Assembly: GCF_035989285.1 (NCBI RefSeq)
Contig: NZ_CP108513.1
Coordinates: forward strand, 5,022,001-5,086,000
DNA length: 64,000 bases
Reading direction: 5' to 3'
DNA from: Streptomyces sp. NBC_01235
GTDB taxonomy: Bacteria; Actinomycetota; Actinomycetes; Streptomycetales; Streptomycetaceae
Shown: in pieces, positions 52,342 to 62,261 of the stretch
How positions within the stretch are numbered: the stretch's first letter is position 1
Layout of the letters: the number at the start of each line of letters is the position of its first letter
Notes under the pieces: generated by a model
Seen by the model: only the letters and a program-made list of their open reading frames with translations
The model's database searches: none
Told to the model about the DNA's origin: nothing
Position numbers and translations under genes: made by a program

Positions 52342-54672
52342 TCAGTGGCACTTGCGACCGTGGCACGTGGGGCTGGCTTTCGGGGTGCGCTGGGGGGTGG
52401 TCGTTGTCTTCTTACCGGTGCTGTCGCCCTGCTTACCGGGGGTCGCGGAAGGAGAGGGAGCGCCGGATTCGTCGGCGCCGCGGCCGAGGGAGGCGGGCGC
52501 GGGGAAGGGAGCGTCGGGCAGGCCGGCAAGGGCGTCGCGCATGTACTGGGTCCAGATCTCGGTGGGGATGTCGCCACCGAACACCTTCTGCAGGCCGCCG
52601 ACACCTATCAGGGATTGCAGCTGCGGGTTTTTCGGGTCCTCTTTGAAGAGGACGACGGAGGTGGCGAGTTGCGGGGTGTAGCCGATGAACCAGGCTGACC
52701 GGAAGTCATCGGTGGTTCCCGTCTTGCCTGCGGCGGTCCTGCCGAGTGCCTGCGCCTTCGTGCCGGTGCCCTGGGCGACGACGCCCCGGAGCACGTCGGT
52801 CACGTTGTGGGCGACCGCCGACGACAGGGCCCGCACGGGGGCGGGGGCGGTGAAGCCGGCCAGTACCGAGCCGTCGTGGGTCACCTTGGTCACCGAACAA
52901 GGGGTCCTCTGCATCCCGCCGGCGGCGAAGGTCGCGTAGACACCGGCCATCCGGATGGCGCTCGGCGTCGAGGTGCCGATGTAGAAGCCGGCACTGGGAG
53001 CGGCGAGGCTGCCGGAGCGCAGGCCGAGGGTTTGTGCTGTCTTCGCCACGTTCCCGTAGCCGACGTACTCCCCCAGTTGCACGTACGGCGTGTTGACCGA
53101 CTGCTCCATCGCCTTGCGCAGAGTGATGTAACCCCAGCGGTGGTCGGTGTCGTTCTGCTGGTGGAGGAGACCGGTGGGGTCCTTGTCGTCGGTGACGTAG
53201 TTGCCCTGCTGATCCTTGATCCTGATGTCGTCGTCACCGTTGAACTTGCTCGCCGGGGTGATCGGCTGCGGGGACTTGCCGGGCTGCAGTACGGCTCCGT
53301 GCTGGAGTGCGGCGGCGAGGACGATCGGCTTGAAGGTCGATCCCACCGGGACGCCGGAGGTGTCGGCGTTGTCCGAGTAGTGGCCCTGGTCGAAGCCGGA
53401 ACCGCCGTAGACGGCCAGGATCCTGCCGGTCGTGGGATCCACTGAGGCGGCTCCGACCTGGACGTCCCGGTCGACCGACCGGCGGGTGGGCTCGAGGCGT
53501 TCCTTGCGTACCCGTGCGACGGCACGGGTCAGTTCCGCCGTCTTCTTCCTGTCAAAGGTGGTGTGGATCTGGTAACCGCCCTGGCTCAGGCCGCGGTCGG
53601 TGATGGCCGGGTTGTGCGCCTCGGCATACGACCTGGCCAGTTGGACCAAGTAACCGACCTGGCCCGTGAACCCCGAACCGGGGGTCCACTTCCTGGGCGT
53701 CGGGAAGTCGGCGGCCGTGTACCGAGCCCGCTGCCCAGGCGTCAGCTTGCCGGTCGTCACCATCCGGTCCAGTACCCAGGACCAGCGTGCCTGCGCCTGT
53801 GCCTTGGCTTCGGGGTCGGAGTCCGCGTACTGGAAGAGGCTCGGCTCGTTGACCGCTGCGGCGAGAAAGGCTCCCTGGCTCACGTTGAGCTTCTCCACCG
53901 GGAGGTTGTAGTACATGCGGGCGGCGGCCTGGATGCCGTTGGCCTGTCGGCCGAAGAAACAGGTGTTCAGATATCCCTGGAGGATTTGCTGCTTGGTCAT
54001 GACGGCGCCGATCTTGGATGAGATCAGCAGTTCCTTGAACTTGCGGGACATCGTCTGCGACTGATCGAGGTAGGTGTTCTTGACGAACTGCTGGGTGATC
54101 GTCGATCCGGACTGGACGGAGCCGCCCTCGGCCATGTGGACGACGGCGCGGAGGATGCCCTGCGGGTCGATGCCGGGGTCGGTGTAGAAGGACGAGTTCT
54201 CCGCCGCGATGAAGTCCCACTGCACGTCCGTGGGCACCTGCGAGAGGGTGACGTTCTGCCGGTTGACGCTGCCATCGGCCGCCAGGACGGTGCCGTCGGA
54301 CCAGTAGTAGACGTTGTTCTGCAGCAGCGTCGAAGGATTGGGGTCGGGGATGGTGACCGTGGCGTAGGCATAACCGATGGCCGCTGCTGTGCCGCCGAAG
54401 CAGAACAGGAACAGCGCCAGCAGTTGACGCACCGACGGCAGCCAGCGGCGCGGACCCGTCCTGCCCCGGCGTGGGTAGTCGATCCAACGTTTCTTCGGCG
54501 GCGCCGCTCTCCGGGCACGGCGTGACCTGCCCGGTCCCGGGGCCTGATGCTGTGAGGCCCGGCGGTGCGTGGTGGCGCGGTCATCCGCGACACGGTCACC
54601 CGCGACACGGTCACCCGCGGCACGGTTGCCGGCGATGGAGCGCTGCGGCGGTCGGCGCCGGTGTCCGCTCAT
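52342..54672 (-). CDS. Bifunctional penicillin-binding protein (class A, transglycosylase/transpeptidase)
   Basis: 776 residues. A long basic cytoplasmic tail (1-80) with AGDRVAGDRVADDR repeats precedes one membrane anchor (LLALFLFCFGGTAAAIGYAY). The GT51 transglycosylase has AAENSSFYTDPGIDPQGILR with the catalytic Glu, and GSTITQQFVKNTYL. The transpeptidase has S-x-x-K in VPVGSTFKPI, S-x-N in MEQSVNTPYV and GKTGTTDDFRSAWFIG. A Ser/Thr/Pro-rich tail ends CHGRKCH. It polymerises and crosslinks peptidoglycan outside the membrane. It starts 10 bp after a glycosyltransferase remnant, so it was once the second gene of a cell-wall operon. Confidence 0.93.
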   Translation of the reverse strand: MSGHRRRPPQRSIAGNRAAGDRVAGDRVADDRATTHRRASQHQAPGPGRSRRARRAAPPKKRWIDYPRRGRTGPRRWLPSVRQLLALFLFCFGGTAAAIGYAYATVTIPDPNPSTLLQNNVYYWSDGTVLAADGSVNRQNVTLSQVPTDVQWDFIAAENSSFYTDPGIDPQGILRAVVHMAEGGSVQSGSTITQQFVKNTYLDQSQTMSRKFKELLISSKIGAVMTKQQILQGYLNTCFFGRQANGIQAAARMYYNLPVEKLNVSQGAFLAAAVNEPSLFQYADSDPEAKAQAQARWSWVLDRMVTTGKLTPGQRARYTAADFPTPRKWTPGSGFTGQVGYLVQLARSYAEAHNPAITDRGLSQGGYQIHTTFDRKKTAELTRAVARVRKERLEPTRRSVDRDVQVGAASVDPTTGRILAVYGGSGFDQGHYSDNADTSGVPVGSTFKPIVLAAALQHGAVLQPGKSPQPITPASKFNGDDDIRIKDQQGNYVTDDKDPTGLLHQQNDTDHRWGYITLRKAMEQSVNTPYVQLGEYVGYGNVAKTAQTLGLRSGSLAAPSAGFYIGTSTPSAIRMAGVYATFAAGGMQRTPCSVTKVTHDGSVLAGFTAPAPVRALSSAVAHNVTDVLRGVVAQGTGTKAQALGRTAAGKTGTTDDFRSAWFIGYTPQLATSVVLFKEDPKNPQLQSLIGVGGLQKVFGGDIPTEIWTQYMRDALAGLPDAPFPAPASLGRGADESGAPSPSATPGKQGDSTGKKTTTTPQRTPKASPTCHGRKCH

Positions 54673-54681
54673 GGGCTCGGA

Positions 54682-55075
54682 TCACTGTCCTTTCAGTACC
54701 ACTGCGCTGTTTCGTGCGGGACGGGCTGCCGGAAGCCGTCGTACGGCAGCGGCTGCGGCTGCGGCTGCGGCTGCGGCTGCGGAGAGCCTGGCTCCTGCGG
54801 GGTGAGGTCGCTCCAGGGGCCTCGGCGCCCAGCGGGGCCGCAGGCTGCCGTTCCGCTCCATGCGCCGCCACCGCAGCCGTGAGCCCGACACGGCGGTGGA
54901 GACGGACTGGATCACCACCAGGTACATCAGCCGCCGGTGGGCGAACTGCTGCAGCGCCAGGCTCCACGGCGGGCCGGGCCGCTCTCCGTCCAGGCGGAAC
55001 GCGTACAGACCCGTCATGAGGTGCAGGAGCGGGAAGGTGAGCACAGCCCGGTGATCCGGACCGGGTCGAGGAACA
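54682..55075 (-). pseudogene. Glycosyltransferase family 2 membrane protein, C-terminal remnant
   Basis: The frame reads VLTFPLLHLMTGLYAFRLDG, then SLALQQFAHRRLMYLVVIQS and VSTAVSGSRLRWRRMERNG, the last two helices and R-L-x-W-x-x-x tail typical of membrane GT2 enzymes (often fused to a polysaccharide deacetylase in Streptomyces). Coding quality stops near 55075; the catalytic domain is absent. An alanine run encoded by a GCGGCT hexamer repeat (54750-54781) lies near its end, and the stop is 10 bp before the penicillin-binding protein start. Confidence 0.6.
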
Positions 55076-55581
55076 ACCGGTCCGCTTTCGTCCGTCCGCT
55101 GCACGAGCCGTGCCCCCTGTCCTGGCCGACCGACTCGGTCCTCCAATACAAGAGAGTCAACTCGGCCAAAACTGTTACACCTCGGCCCGGCGACATGGAA
55201 CGAGTCGGACAAGAGGTGATCAATCGCGCCGGCTCCGTGCCGAGGTCCCGCGTGCGGCAGGATGACCACCGAGCGCGAGGCGGCGTCTGGTGGCCCTGGA
55301 GCGCAATCAGGGTGGCCAGTTCGGTTTTGTGGAACTGGAGACCGGGCAGCCGGCACGTTCTGCGGTGCGCACCAGCCACCGGGGGGATCCCTCCCGGGGG
55401 GATCCCTCCCGGGGGGGGGATCCCGGCCCCGGGGAGCGTCAGACAGGTGCCGCGCAGAACGGATTCGGCACACATGAGGTCGGGAAACCTCGAGTTCGGG
55501 CGAGAACGATGGAGGGGTGTTTTCCCAGGCCATACACCCCACGGTTGGCATTCACGCAGGTCACGGCCTTGATCAGAGGAA
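55076..55581. other. Rearranged non-coding DNA before tRNA copy G
   Basis: Contains a tandem 16-bp repeat of GGGGGGATCCCTCCCG type at about 55381-55427 and GAACGGATTCGGCACACATG at 55456-55475, shared with 6778-6797. No gene is supported. Confidence 0.5.
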
Positions 55582-55623
55582 ACTCCTGAAGCGGGTGTCG
55601 CAGGTTCGAACCTGCCGGGGGCA
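55582..55623 (+). repeat. tRNA-Arg(CCU) 3' half, copy G
   Basis: ACTCCTGAAGCGGGTGTCGC, a T-arm lacking one T (TTCGAA-CCTGC) and CCGGGGGCA. No 5' half. Last of the series. Confidence 0.82.
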
Positions 55624-55753
55624 CACACAGAGGGGCCGGTTCAGGAGGGGGGACCTGCGGTTCGGGCCGGCAGCCCTGCAAATCGGCCGACCAGCTCTGA
55701 CGCATGTCCGGCGTACGCTTGAGCCGGGGCATCGGTGGTCAACCTGCGAGGCG

Positions 55754-56500
55754 ATGAAGATGCTCGACTTGTCCTCCAAGCTGTCGGACATTCCGCCGAC
55801 ACGAGGTCAGGCACCCTGGCCCCATCACGAGTACGTCAAGGGTTGGGGCGTGTTCGGGCTGCCCTTCGACTCCGGTCACGTCCTCGCACTGCGTGTCTTT
55901 CCGGAGAACTGCTTCAGTCCCTACCGCACGCTGTGGCACCGTGACCCGAGCGGCAATTGGTCGATCCACGTCGACGGGGCACGACTCGACACCGCATGCC
56001 CCAGGTACTACGGCGCCGCCTGCGCCCGCACGGGATACGCCCACATCACCCTCACCTGGACAGGCCCGGCGTCCCTACGGGTCATGATGGATTCTCCCTC
56101 ACTGGACTGGACCCTCACCGCCTCCTCGACCCGGCTCCTCGATGTCCTCAACAGCATCGGCGCAGCGCTACCGCTCGCCACCTGGCGCCCTCGCCCTCTG
56201 ATTCGGGCTCGGGAGCACTTGGCTCGTGCGCTGGGAATGGGGCACCTGCAGATGTCCGGCGTGATGCCAAGCGGCCACACCGGAACGCTCATGCCACAGC
56301 GGATGTACTTCGTGGATGACTCACGAGCCACACTCGACGGCGTCGACCTCGGGCTCCCCGTCCACCTGCCCGACAATCCGCGAATCGGTGACGTGCCCCT
56401 GCCGGCCCGCGGCGTCCTCGCCATCGGCCAGGCAGTCTGGGAGATCCTGGAGGAGACCGAATACGAACGCACCCGCTCCGAGACCGCCCGACCGTCATAG
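55754..56500 (+). CDS. Conserved hypothetical protein, 248 aa
   Basis: A soluble protein with good codon bias and no signal peptide: KGWGVFGLPFDSGHVLALRV, YRTLWHRDPSGNWSIHVDGA and GTLMPQRMYFVDDSRATLDG. The order of strands and the W/H-rich motifs loosely recall AttH/CrtC-like lipocalin-fold proteins, but I am not sure of the family. The ATG at 55754 has GCGAGG upstream; the next in-frame ATG is 6 nt later. Confidence 0.7.
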   Translation: MKMLDLSSKLSDIPPTRGQAPWPHHEYVKGWGVFGLPFDSGHVLALRVFPENCFSPYRTLWHRDPSGNWSIHVDGARLDTACPRYYGAACARTGYAHITLTWTGPASLRVMMDSPSLDWTLTASSTRLLDVLNSIGAALPLATWRPRPLIRAREHLARALGMGHLQMSGVMPSGHTGTLMPQRMYFVDDSRATLDGVDLGLPVHLPDNPRIGDVPLPARGVLAIGQAVWEILEETEYERTRSETARPS

Positions 56501-56502
56501 GT

Positions 56503-57032
<530 letters not shown>

Positions 57033-57036
<4 letters not shown>

Positions 57037-59492
57037 GACCGCTCGTCCTGCACACCGATCTCGGCCCAGATCGACTTCCCTCCGGCCCGGTGGCGTGTGC
57101 CCCAACGTTGGGCGAACTGAGCAACGAGCAGCAGGCCGCGCCCTCCTTCGTCGAACATCCGCGCTCGCCTCATGTGCGGCGCGGTACTGCTGCTGTCGGA
57201 GACCTCGCAGATGAGCGCGGTGTCGCGGATCAGGCGCAGCTGAACGGGAGGGGTGCCGTACCGGATCGCGTTGGTGACCAGTTCACTCACCACCAGCTCG
57301 GCGGTGAAGACCACCTCGTCCAGGCCCCAGTCCGCGAGGCGCCGGGCGACCTTCTCGCGGGCGTCGGCCACGGCGGCGGGGTCGGAAGGCAGATCCCAGG
57401 TGGCCACCTGGCCGGCGTCGAGGGCCCGGGTTCGGGCGATGAGCAGTGCGACATCATCCGACGGCTGTGCGGGGAGGAGAGTCTGGACCAGGTCGTCGCA
57501 GGTGGCGTCCAGCGAGTCGGCGGGGCGCTCCAGGCGCCGGCGCAGCAGCGCCATGCCCCTGCCGAGGTCGTGTTCGGGGACCTCGACGAGGCCGTCCGTG
57601 TACAGCACGAGGAGACTGCCTCGGGGCACTTCCCATTCGACCGCTTCGAAAGGCAGCCCGCCCACTCCCAGCGGAGGGCCGGCAGGAAGATCGATGAACT
57701 CGGCCTTGCCGTCGGGCGTGACCACGGCGGGCGGGGGGTGGCCCGCCCCGGCGGCGGTGCAGCGGCGCGACACCGGGTCGTAGACCAGATACAGACAGGT
57801 GGCGACGAGATCGGTGACGATCTCGAGCTCGGGATCCGTTGCCGTGTCCTCCTCCGCCCTGAGGTGGGTGATCAGGTCGTCGAGATGGACGAGAAGCTCC
57901 TCGGGGGGCAGGTCGACGTCCGCCAGCGTGCGTACCGCGGTCCGCAGCCGCCCCATGGTGGCGGAGGCGCGCAGGCCGTGGCCCACCACGTCTCCGACGA
58001 CCAGGGCGACCCGGGCACCCGACAGCGGGATCACATCGAACCAGTCGCCGCCCAACCCTGCCCGGGACCGGGCCGGGAGGTAGCGGTAGGCCACTTCCGC
58101 GGCCTCCTGGACGGGGAGCCGCTGTGGCAACAGGCTTCGTTGCAGGGCCAGGGCGGTGGTCCGCTCGCGGGTGAAGCGTCGGGCGTTGTCCACGGCCACG
58201 GCAGCGCGTGCGGCGATCTCCTCTGCGAGGAGCAGATCGTCCTCGTCGAAGGAGTCCCGGCGGCGGTGGCGGACGAGTACGGCCACGCCGAGCGTGATGC
58301 CGCGGGCGCGCAGCGGGATGACCATGATCGAATGCATCCCGAAGTCACGGACCTTCCCCGCGCGCTCGGGGTCGGCGACCTGCCAGCTCTCGATGGCTTC
58401 GTCCAGGGTGCGGTGCAGCGACGACCGACCCGTGTGCAGACAGCGGGCGGGGGGCGAGGATTCCGGGTAGTAGTCCACCTCGCCCGGCTGGACCACCGAC
58501 TCGGGGATGCCGGGCAGGACGGACTGCTGCGCGGCGCGGCGCAGCGCGACGGAGCCCGTGGCGGACGGCTTGGGCTCGACGCCGCGGAAGAGCCCGTCCA
58601 GCAGGTCGATGCTGATGAAGTCGGCGAGCCGCCCCACCGCCACGTCGGCCATCTCCTGGGCCGTGCGCATCACGTCGAGGGTGCTGCCCACCTGTGCGCT
58701 GACGTCGTTCAGCAGGACGAGCCGCTCGCGGGCCCGGTGCTGTTCGGTGACGTCGAGCGCGATGAGCTGCACGTGTCGCACCTGTCCTGCCGGGTTCCGC
58801 AGGGGGGACACGGATACCGCCCAGTATCTGTTGCGGGCTCCGCGCCGCGGCCGGCCATGCACCTGGAACCGCTCCGGTTCTCCCGTCTCGAACACCCGGC
58901 GCATGCCCTCTTCGACCGTGGTGCAGATGTGCGGAGGCAGGATGTCGGTGACGCGCCGACCGCGCATCTGCTCCTCCGCGAGACCCAGTTCGCGGGCCGC
59001 GCCGGCGCTCCCCCGCAAGGCCCGCAACTCGGTGTCGTAGATCATCACAGGCAGGTGGGACTGCGCGAAGGCTTCCTCCGTCGTCGCCTCGTCCTCGTCC
59101 TCGTCCTTTTGCGGACGCGGCTCCCGATGCGGACGCGGCTGCTGTGGCGATGCGGCCACGATGAGCCACTGTGCGTTGCCCTCGCGGTCGAGTGACGCGT
59201 ACGCCTGCAACTCGGCTTCCCTGAGGTGGCCGTCCTGGTGCCGCAACGGAGTCGGCCCGCTTCGTCCCTCGAGAACCGCGGAGAAATGCACCGTGGCGTC
59301 GGCGTTCCCGCCGAGCAGACGTGCCGCGGAACGCCCCACAACGTCCTCGTACGGATACCCGAGCAACCGCTGTGCGCCGGAACTCCACCCCGTCACGATC
59401 CCCCGGGCGTCGACGACCGCCGTGGCCGAGGTGACCTGATCCGGAAACTGATCGAGGCCGTTTCCGAGGGGGCCGCCATTCTCCATGTCCAT
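57033..59492 (-). CDS. PAS-PAS-GAF-SpoIIE phosphatase with C-terminal ATP-binding kinase-like domain
   Basis: 819 residues. PAS 1 (20-110: [20 protein letters not shown]), an acidic linker ([15 protein letters not shown]), PAS 2 (~145-260: [20 protein letters not shown]), GAF (~265-440), PP2C-type SpoIIE domain (~460-670: [52 protein letters not shown], with metal Asp residues) and an HATPase_c anti-sigma-like domain (~690-815: [13 protein letters not shown]). Such proteins sense signals and control anti-sigma-factor antagonists by dephosphorylation and phosphorylation. No membrane segment. GGG-rich upstream sites are weak; the start could be Met3. It is coupled to the Glu-Pro-repeat gene downstream. 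Confidence 0.92.
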
Positions 59493-59678
59493 TCATCGCC
59501 CATCCTGCCCCCGGACTCTCGGGGGCTGGGGAGACTCAGCAGAGACCGCAGGGCGGCGAAACGGCGTACGAAACGTCGTATCCGTCGCGTCGGCTCCTTC
59601 CTCACTTGTATCTCTCCTCGCGCGCACACGCAGGTCGACGGACGGCACCGAAGAGGGTGCCGCACCGAATCGGCGGGT
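59493..59678. other. Non-coding region upstream of the SpoIIE-type gene
   Basis: Contains its promoter by position. No gene or clear motif is seen. Confidence 0.35.
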
Positions 59679-59715
59679 CAGGAGCCCTTCCGTCCAGCGG
59701 AAGGAAGGGCTCCTG
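59679..59715. terminator. Terminator downstream of the FMN-binding gene
   Basis: CAGGAGCCCTTCC (59679-59691) pairs perfectly with GGAAGGGCTCCTG (59703-59715). The sequence resembles the hairpin after tRNA copy D, including the following GGCACACAT. Confidence 0.75.
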
Positions 59716-59824
59716 CGCTTGCGGCACACATGGTGGTCCGGCCGCCCCCGGCCGCCGGCCTGCGCCGACTCGATTCGGTGAGACGGGACTGTGAGAGGCC
59801 TGTCCGCCGATCGCACTGTCCGGC

Positions 59825-60439
59825 TCAGACGCCGGCCCGGTCCAGGGCGCTCTGCAGGGACTGCTTGTAGCCCGCACTGGTGTACGTGGCGCCGGACACC
59901 GTGTCGATGTCCGCGCTCTGCGCCTCCAGGGTCTCCTGGTTGAGCTTGGGGATGGCCGTGGAGGAGATGTCCTTGCTCCGTGCCGCCTCGTCCGGGTATT
60001 GGACGGCGGTCGCGCCGGTGATCCTGCTCCCGGTGAGGGTGATCCGCACCTGGACCGGACCGTACTTCGTCTGGGCCGTGGCGCCGGTGACGGAGCGGGT
60101 GGTGGGGGCGGCCGAGGTGGTCTTCGGGGCCGAGGGAGCGCTGCTGGTCTTCGCGGGGGCGGCTGACACGGGGTGCGACGGTGACGCGCTCGTGCGGGAA
60201 GAGGACGGGGTGCTCTTCTTCTCGGGCGCCTTCGACGGCGAGGCCGACGGGGACGGGGAGAGCGGAGACGCCGACGGGGAGGGGGACGCGTCTGCGTCCG
60301 ACGTGATCGCGGACGTGGGGGTGCCGGCCTCGGCCGACGACGGATCCGTGGTCGGCTTGAGAGCGAGCAGCAGCACGATGCCGGAGACGGTGCTGACCGT
60401 GGCCAGCACCGCGTGGCGGAGCGGGTGCTTCTTCCTCAC
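59825..60439 (-). CDS. Exported FMN-binding-domain protein
   Basis: 204 residues. A signal-anchor (HAVLATVSTVSGIVLLLALK) is followed by a long Ser/Pro/Ala linker (35-115) and an FMN-binding domain (120-204) containing KYGPVQVRITLTGSRITGAT and the flavinylation-type motif DTVSGATYTSAGYKQSL, in which the Thr is the usual covalent FMN site. It probably transfers electrons outside the membrane to or from the ferric-reductase-like protein encoded 44 bp upstream on the same strand. Confidence 0.88.
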   Translation of the reverse strand: MRKKHPLRHAVLATVSTVSGIVLLLALKPTTDPSSAEAGTPTSAITSDADASPSPSASPLSPSPSASPSKAPEKKSTPSSSRTSASPSHPVSAAPAKTSSAPSAPKTTSAAPTTRSVTGATAQTKYGPVQVRITLTGSRITGATAVQYPDEAARSKDISSTAIPKLNQETLEAQSADIDTVSGATYTSAGYKQSLQSALDRAGV

Positions 60440-60483
60440 GGGAGTTCCAGCGCATCAGGAGTACTGGACGTCACAGGCTTTCC

Positions 60484-61815
60484 TCAGAACTCGAAGGACT
60501 CGTGGTGGATGCGGCGGTGCGGGACACCTGCCTCGCGCAGTGCGGCGTACGACTCCTCGGCCAGCCCCGGCGGCCCGCACAGGTACACGTCGTGACGGGC
60601 GATGTCCGGCAGGATCCTGCGCAGCCGCTTCGCGGTGATCGCCGGTCGCCTGCCGTCCGGGCTGTTCACCGCGTACAGCAGTCGCGCCCCCCGTTCGTCC
60701 GCGATCGTCTCCAGTTCGTCCCGCAGCGCCAGTTCCTCCGCCGTGCGGGCTCGGTAGAGCAGGGTCAGGTCACCGGGCGCGCCGGGCAGCGTCTCGAACA
60801 GGGCCCGCAGCGGAGTGATACCGGCGCCACCCGCGAGCAGCAGCACCTTGCCGCGGCTGCGGCGTGCGGCGGTCATCGCCCCGTACGGGCCCTCCGCCCA
60901 CACGCGTGTGCCCGGCCGCAGCCGGGCCAGCGCCTCGCTGTGGCCGCCGACGGCCTTGACGGTGATCCGCAGCAGGTCGGGGCGGGGCGGCGCGGACAGC
61001 GAGTACGGGTTGGCGCTCCACCGCAGCCCCTTGGTGAGGAACCGCCAGCGGAAGAACTGCCCCGCCTCGGCGCCCAGCCGGTGCAGCCGCCGGCCGCGGA
61101 TCAGCACGGACACCACACCGGGCGCCTCCTGCACGACCGACTCGACCCGCATACGGTGCCGGAGGTTGAGCCGCACCGGGGTGAGCACGCGGTACCACAG
61201 CAACAGGGCGCCGACCGCGACGTACAGGGCGTACCAGGCCGTACGGGCGGTGGCGTCGCCGACGAACTCACTGCCCGTGGCGAGTTGGTGCCAGAAGGCG
61301 AGGTAGACCGCGGCATAGGTGAGCAGGTGCAGGTAGTACCAGAGCTCGTAGCGCATACGGCGCCGTACGGCGCCGGCGGACACGAAGCCCACCAGGAGCA
61401 GCAGCAGCGTGCCGACGGCCGCTTCGATCATCCTCGGGTAGCCGGTGACGACGGAGACCGTCTGCGCCACGATGCCGGTGTCCGCCTGCAGCGCGTATCC
61501 GTACAGGATCAGCACGACGTGGGCGAGGGTGAAGAACAGCGCGTAGCGGCCGCTCCTCGCGTGCCAGCGCACCACGCGGTCGGACCCGACCCGGCGCTCG
61601 AGGGTCGGGACGCGCGCCATCTGGGCGATCACCAGGGCGATCACATAGCCGGCGAGCAGCCCGGTGATCCGGCCCGCGTTCACCAGCCGGTCGGCGGTGG
61701 TGGCGGCGACGGCAGGGGTGTTGTGCCACCACAGCCACAGCACGGCGGCCGCACCCGTCCAGGAGAGCAGCAGCAGGGGCGCCGCGGGCGAACGCCGGGG
61801 CCGGATGCGACGCAT
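60484..61815 (-). CDS. Ferric-reductase-like membrane flavohaem oxidoreductase
   Basis: 443 residues from the ATG at 61815; a TTG at 61857 (TTIQHSRAGRRQ extension, with GGAAG upstream) is equally possible. Six membrane helices with haem His pairs (WHARSGRYALFFTLAHVVLI; YLHLLTYAAVYLAFWHQL). The ferredoxin-reductase half has the FAD motif RWSANPYSLSAPP, NAD(P)H-site GGAGITPLRALF and CGPPG, and ends in FEF. It moves electrons from cytosolic NAD(P)H across the membrane, probably to the FMN-binding protein encoded next, and perhaps on to iron or extracellular flavin. Confidence 0.9.
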   Translation of the reverse strand: MRRIRPRRSPAAPLLLLSWTGAAAVLWLWWHNTPAVAATTADRLVNAGRITGLLAGYVIALVIAQMARVPTLERRVGSDRVVRWHARSGRYALFFTLAHVVLILYGYALQADTGIVAQTVSVVTGYPRMIEAAVGTLLLLLVGFVSAGAVRRRMRYELWYYLHLLTYAAVYLAFWHQLATGSEFVGDATARTAWYALYVAVGALLLWYRVLTPVRLNLRHRMRVESVVQEAPGVVSVLIRGRRLHRLGAEAGQFFRWRFLTKGLRWSANPYSLSAPPRPDLLRITVKAVGGHSEALARLRPGTRVWAEGPYGAMTAARRSRGKVLLLAGGAGITPLRALFETLPGAPGDLTLLYRARTAEELALRDELETIADERGARLLYAVNSPDGRRPAITAKRLRRILPDIARHDVYLCGPPGLAEESYAALREAGVPHRRIHHESFEF

Positions 61816-61857
61816 GGCCTGCCGTCTTCCCGCCCGGCTGTGCTGGATCGTCGTCAA

Positions 61858-62101
61858 GGGTTTTCTTCCGTCTGCTTGCCTCGGTGCCCGGCACGGTACA
61901 CCGGGCGGATGGCTGAAAACCATCGGTGCCGGGAGGGTGAGGCTCCCGAAAATCCGCTCCGGGGACAGGGCATACGAGGGCACACTTCCCCGCACCTACC
62001 CGGTCCAGCGCACCGACCGGGCTCAGCGTCACAGTCGCCGTGACGTGGTGGCCGCTCAGTCCGTTTCGGACACACCGGTGGTCTCGGCTGTGGCTACCGG
62101 G
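61858..62101. other. Intergenic region between the reductase and the IS element
   Basis: No gene is supported. The left edge of the IS200/IS605-type element must lie in or just after it. Confidence 0.4.
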
Positions 62102-62119
62102 ATTCATTCGCAGTGCATC

Positions 62120-62253
62120 GGGCTTCAGCCCGGTGGTGAAGCGAATCTGATGGTTGCGACGCGGAGCGTCGCGCATTCTTGTCCGGCGGAGCCGGATGGT
62201 GTGTCCACTACCCGTGGCGCGGAGCGCCGCGATGGCTGGTCCCGGCGGAGCCG
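62120..62253. repeat. Array of small hairpins with GGA loops at the tnpA side of the element
   Basis: Four hairpins share a GGA loop: GCGACGC-GGA-GCGTCGC (62156-62172), TCCGGC-GGA-GCCGGA (62182-62196), GGCGC-GGA-GCGCC (62216-62228) and CGGC-GGA-GCCG (62243-62253). A fifth, GGGCT-TC-AGCCC, lies at 62120-62131. They stand directly beyond the tnpA stop codon, where Y1 transposases recognise subterminal hairpins. Confidence 0.75.
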
Positions 62254-62261
62254 TGCGGTGC

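Noticed and set aside
7490..55623. Annotating the seven tRNA-like segments as functional tRNA genes
   Set aside because: Each lacks the acceptor 5' strand, the D-arm and the 5' half of the anticodon stem, so none could fold as a tRNA.
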